A stretch of DNA of 7,085 nt from Alkanindiges sp. (GTDB lineage Bacteria > Pseudomonadota > Gammaproteobacteria > Pseudomonadales > Moraxellaceae): the NCBI GenBank assembly GCA_030152125.1, contig JASLIR010000430.1, positions 1-7,085 of the forward strand. The letters run 5' to 3'. The first letter of the stretch is position 1. Each line of letters starts with the position of its first letter. Positions 6,592 to 7,085 of the stretch are shown here, piece by piece. The notes under the pieces were generated by a model. It was not told where the DNA came from. It saw nothing but the letters and a program-made list of their open reading frames with translations, and searched no databases. Position numbers and translations under genes: made by a program.

Positions 6592-7085
6592 ATGTATAAA
6601 GAAGTAATTAATTTGGCTGTAAAAAACACTAGTACCAGTGCCTTTCGCTGTTTTGCAGCCGGAACATTGGTTCATACGGATCAAGGCTTAAAACCAATTG
6701 AAAAAATACAGGTTGGAGATATGGTGCTATCTAAACCTGAGTCAGGAGATGGTGAGATTTGCTTTAAACCTGTCGTAATAACCTTTGTATATGAAAATAA
6801 GGAATTATGGTGGGTACGATTAAATTTTTACGGTATGAGTGATATATATGGTAAAAGCGTTGAGCCAAATATATTGTCAAAAATGGTTGGGGATTTATTA
6901 GATCCACACTTTATTGCAACACCCAATCACCCTGTTTGGGTAGTGGGGCAGGGAATATGGGACCAAGGTAACGTTAGTGAGTTTGAAGCTTATCCTCAGC
7001 CATACTGGAAGTCTATTGATCAACTTCAACAATATGAAATGGTCGTTAATCATGCAGGGTTATTATTTTATGTTGAGCGAGCACA
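6592..7085 (+). CDS. Orphan Hint-domain (pretoxin) protein, 3'-truncated by the window edge
   Basis: An open frame of 164 codons to the window end. It encodes a Hint (Hedgehog/intein-like autoprocessing) domain of the kind placed before toxin domains in polymorphic toxins. The nucleophile region is Cys20-Phe-Ala-Ala-Gly-Thr (20-25), followed by LVHT and GLKPIEKIQVGDMVLS (32-47). The later block is T110-P-N-H113-P-V-W, the conserved TxxH. The YWKSIDQL motif (138-145) resembles other bacterial Hint proteins. An in-frame TGA at 6583-6585 lies nine bases upstream of the ATG, so the frame cannot extend left, and only 19 residues precede the Cys. It therefore lacks the signal peptide, filamentous haemagglutinin, Rhs or Maf modules expected of a full secreted toxin and looks like an orphan C-terminal cassette. 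GC is about 38% by count, with many TTA, ATA and AAT codons, unlike its neighbours, suggesting horizontal acquisition. The toxin domain, if present, and any immunity gene would be beyond the window. Confidence 0.8.
   Translation, partial: MYKEVINLAVKNTSTSAFRCFAAGTLVHTDQGLKPIEKIQVGDMVLSKPESGDGEICFKPVVITFVYENKELWWVRLNFYGMSDIYGKSVEPNILSKMVGDLLDPHFIATPNHPVWVVGQGIWDQGNVSEFEAYPQPYWKSIDQLQQYEMVVNHAGLLFYVERA

Noticed and set aside
1..7085. Neisserial DNA uptake sequences, CRISPR repeats, tRNA genes, insertion sequences
   Set aside because: I looked for GCCGTCTGAA-like uptake words and variants on both strands, regularly spaced repeats, tRNA-like cloverleafs and transposase motifs, and found none I could support.

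Overview
The window reads as a chromosomal stretch of a Gram-negative proteobacterium. It is probably a betaproteobacterium, and Neisseriales-like is my best guess. The reasons are a single-chain class I fumarase of about 507 residues of the beta/gamma-proteobacterial type, a lipoprotein CpdB behind a Pho-box-like promoter, and an orphan Hint (pretoxin) cassette of the kind common in Neisseriaceae and relatives. I saw no copies of the neisserial DNA uptake sequence, so a classical Neisseria is unlikely. Genus-level placement is a guess.

Layout: (1) 1-820, arginase on the + strand, missing its N-terminus at the window edge. (2) 821-1177, an AT-rich intergenic region ending in 7-bp repeats at 11-bp periodicity that look like a PhoB binding array, just ahead of (3) 1178-3238, a CpdB-type 2',3'-cyclic phosphodiesterase/3'-nucleotidase with a lipoprotein signal. 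(4) 3253-4017, a membrane-anchored Sel1-repeat protein 14 bp downstream and probably cotranscribed with cpdB. (5) 4034-4438 on the - strand, a small Nudix hydrolase, convergent with the Sel1 gene; a GTG start with a strong ribosome binding site fits better than the upstream ATG. (6) 4579-6102, class I fumarate hydratase, divergent from the Nudix gene, with a promoter between them and a strong terminator at 6118-6150. (7) 6173-6478, an unrecognised small protein with three predicted membrane segments. (8) 6592 to the window end, the start of a Hint-domain protein, open at the 3' edge.

How the parts relate: cpdB and the Sel1 gene look like a phosphate-starvation transcription unit in which an envelope nucleotidase releases phosphate and nucleosides from nucleotides. 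Fumarase (TCA cycle) and arginase (arginine to ornithine plus urea) are ordinary central metabolism genes. The Nudix protein is a nucleotide housekeeping enzyme of unknown substrate.

The accessory signal is at the right end. By hand count, GC is about 50% in part of fumarase and 48% in the small membrane-protein gene, then falls to about 38% from roughly 6480 to the end. That drop coincides with a Hint domain that starts on its own ATG with no secretion module. This suggests an orphan polymorphic-toxin cassette, with the toxin domain and any immunity gene expected beyond the window.
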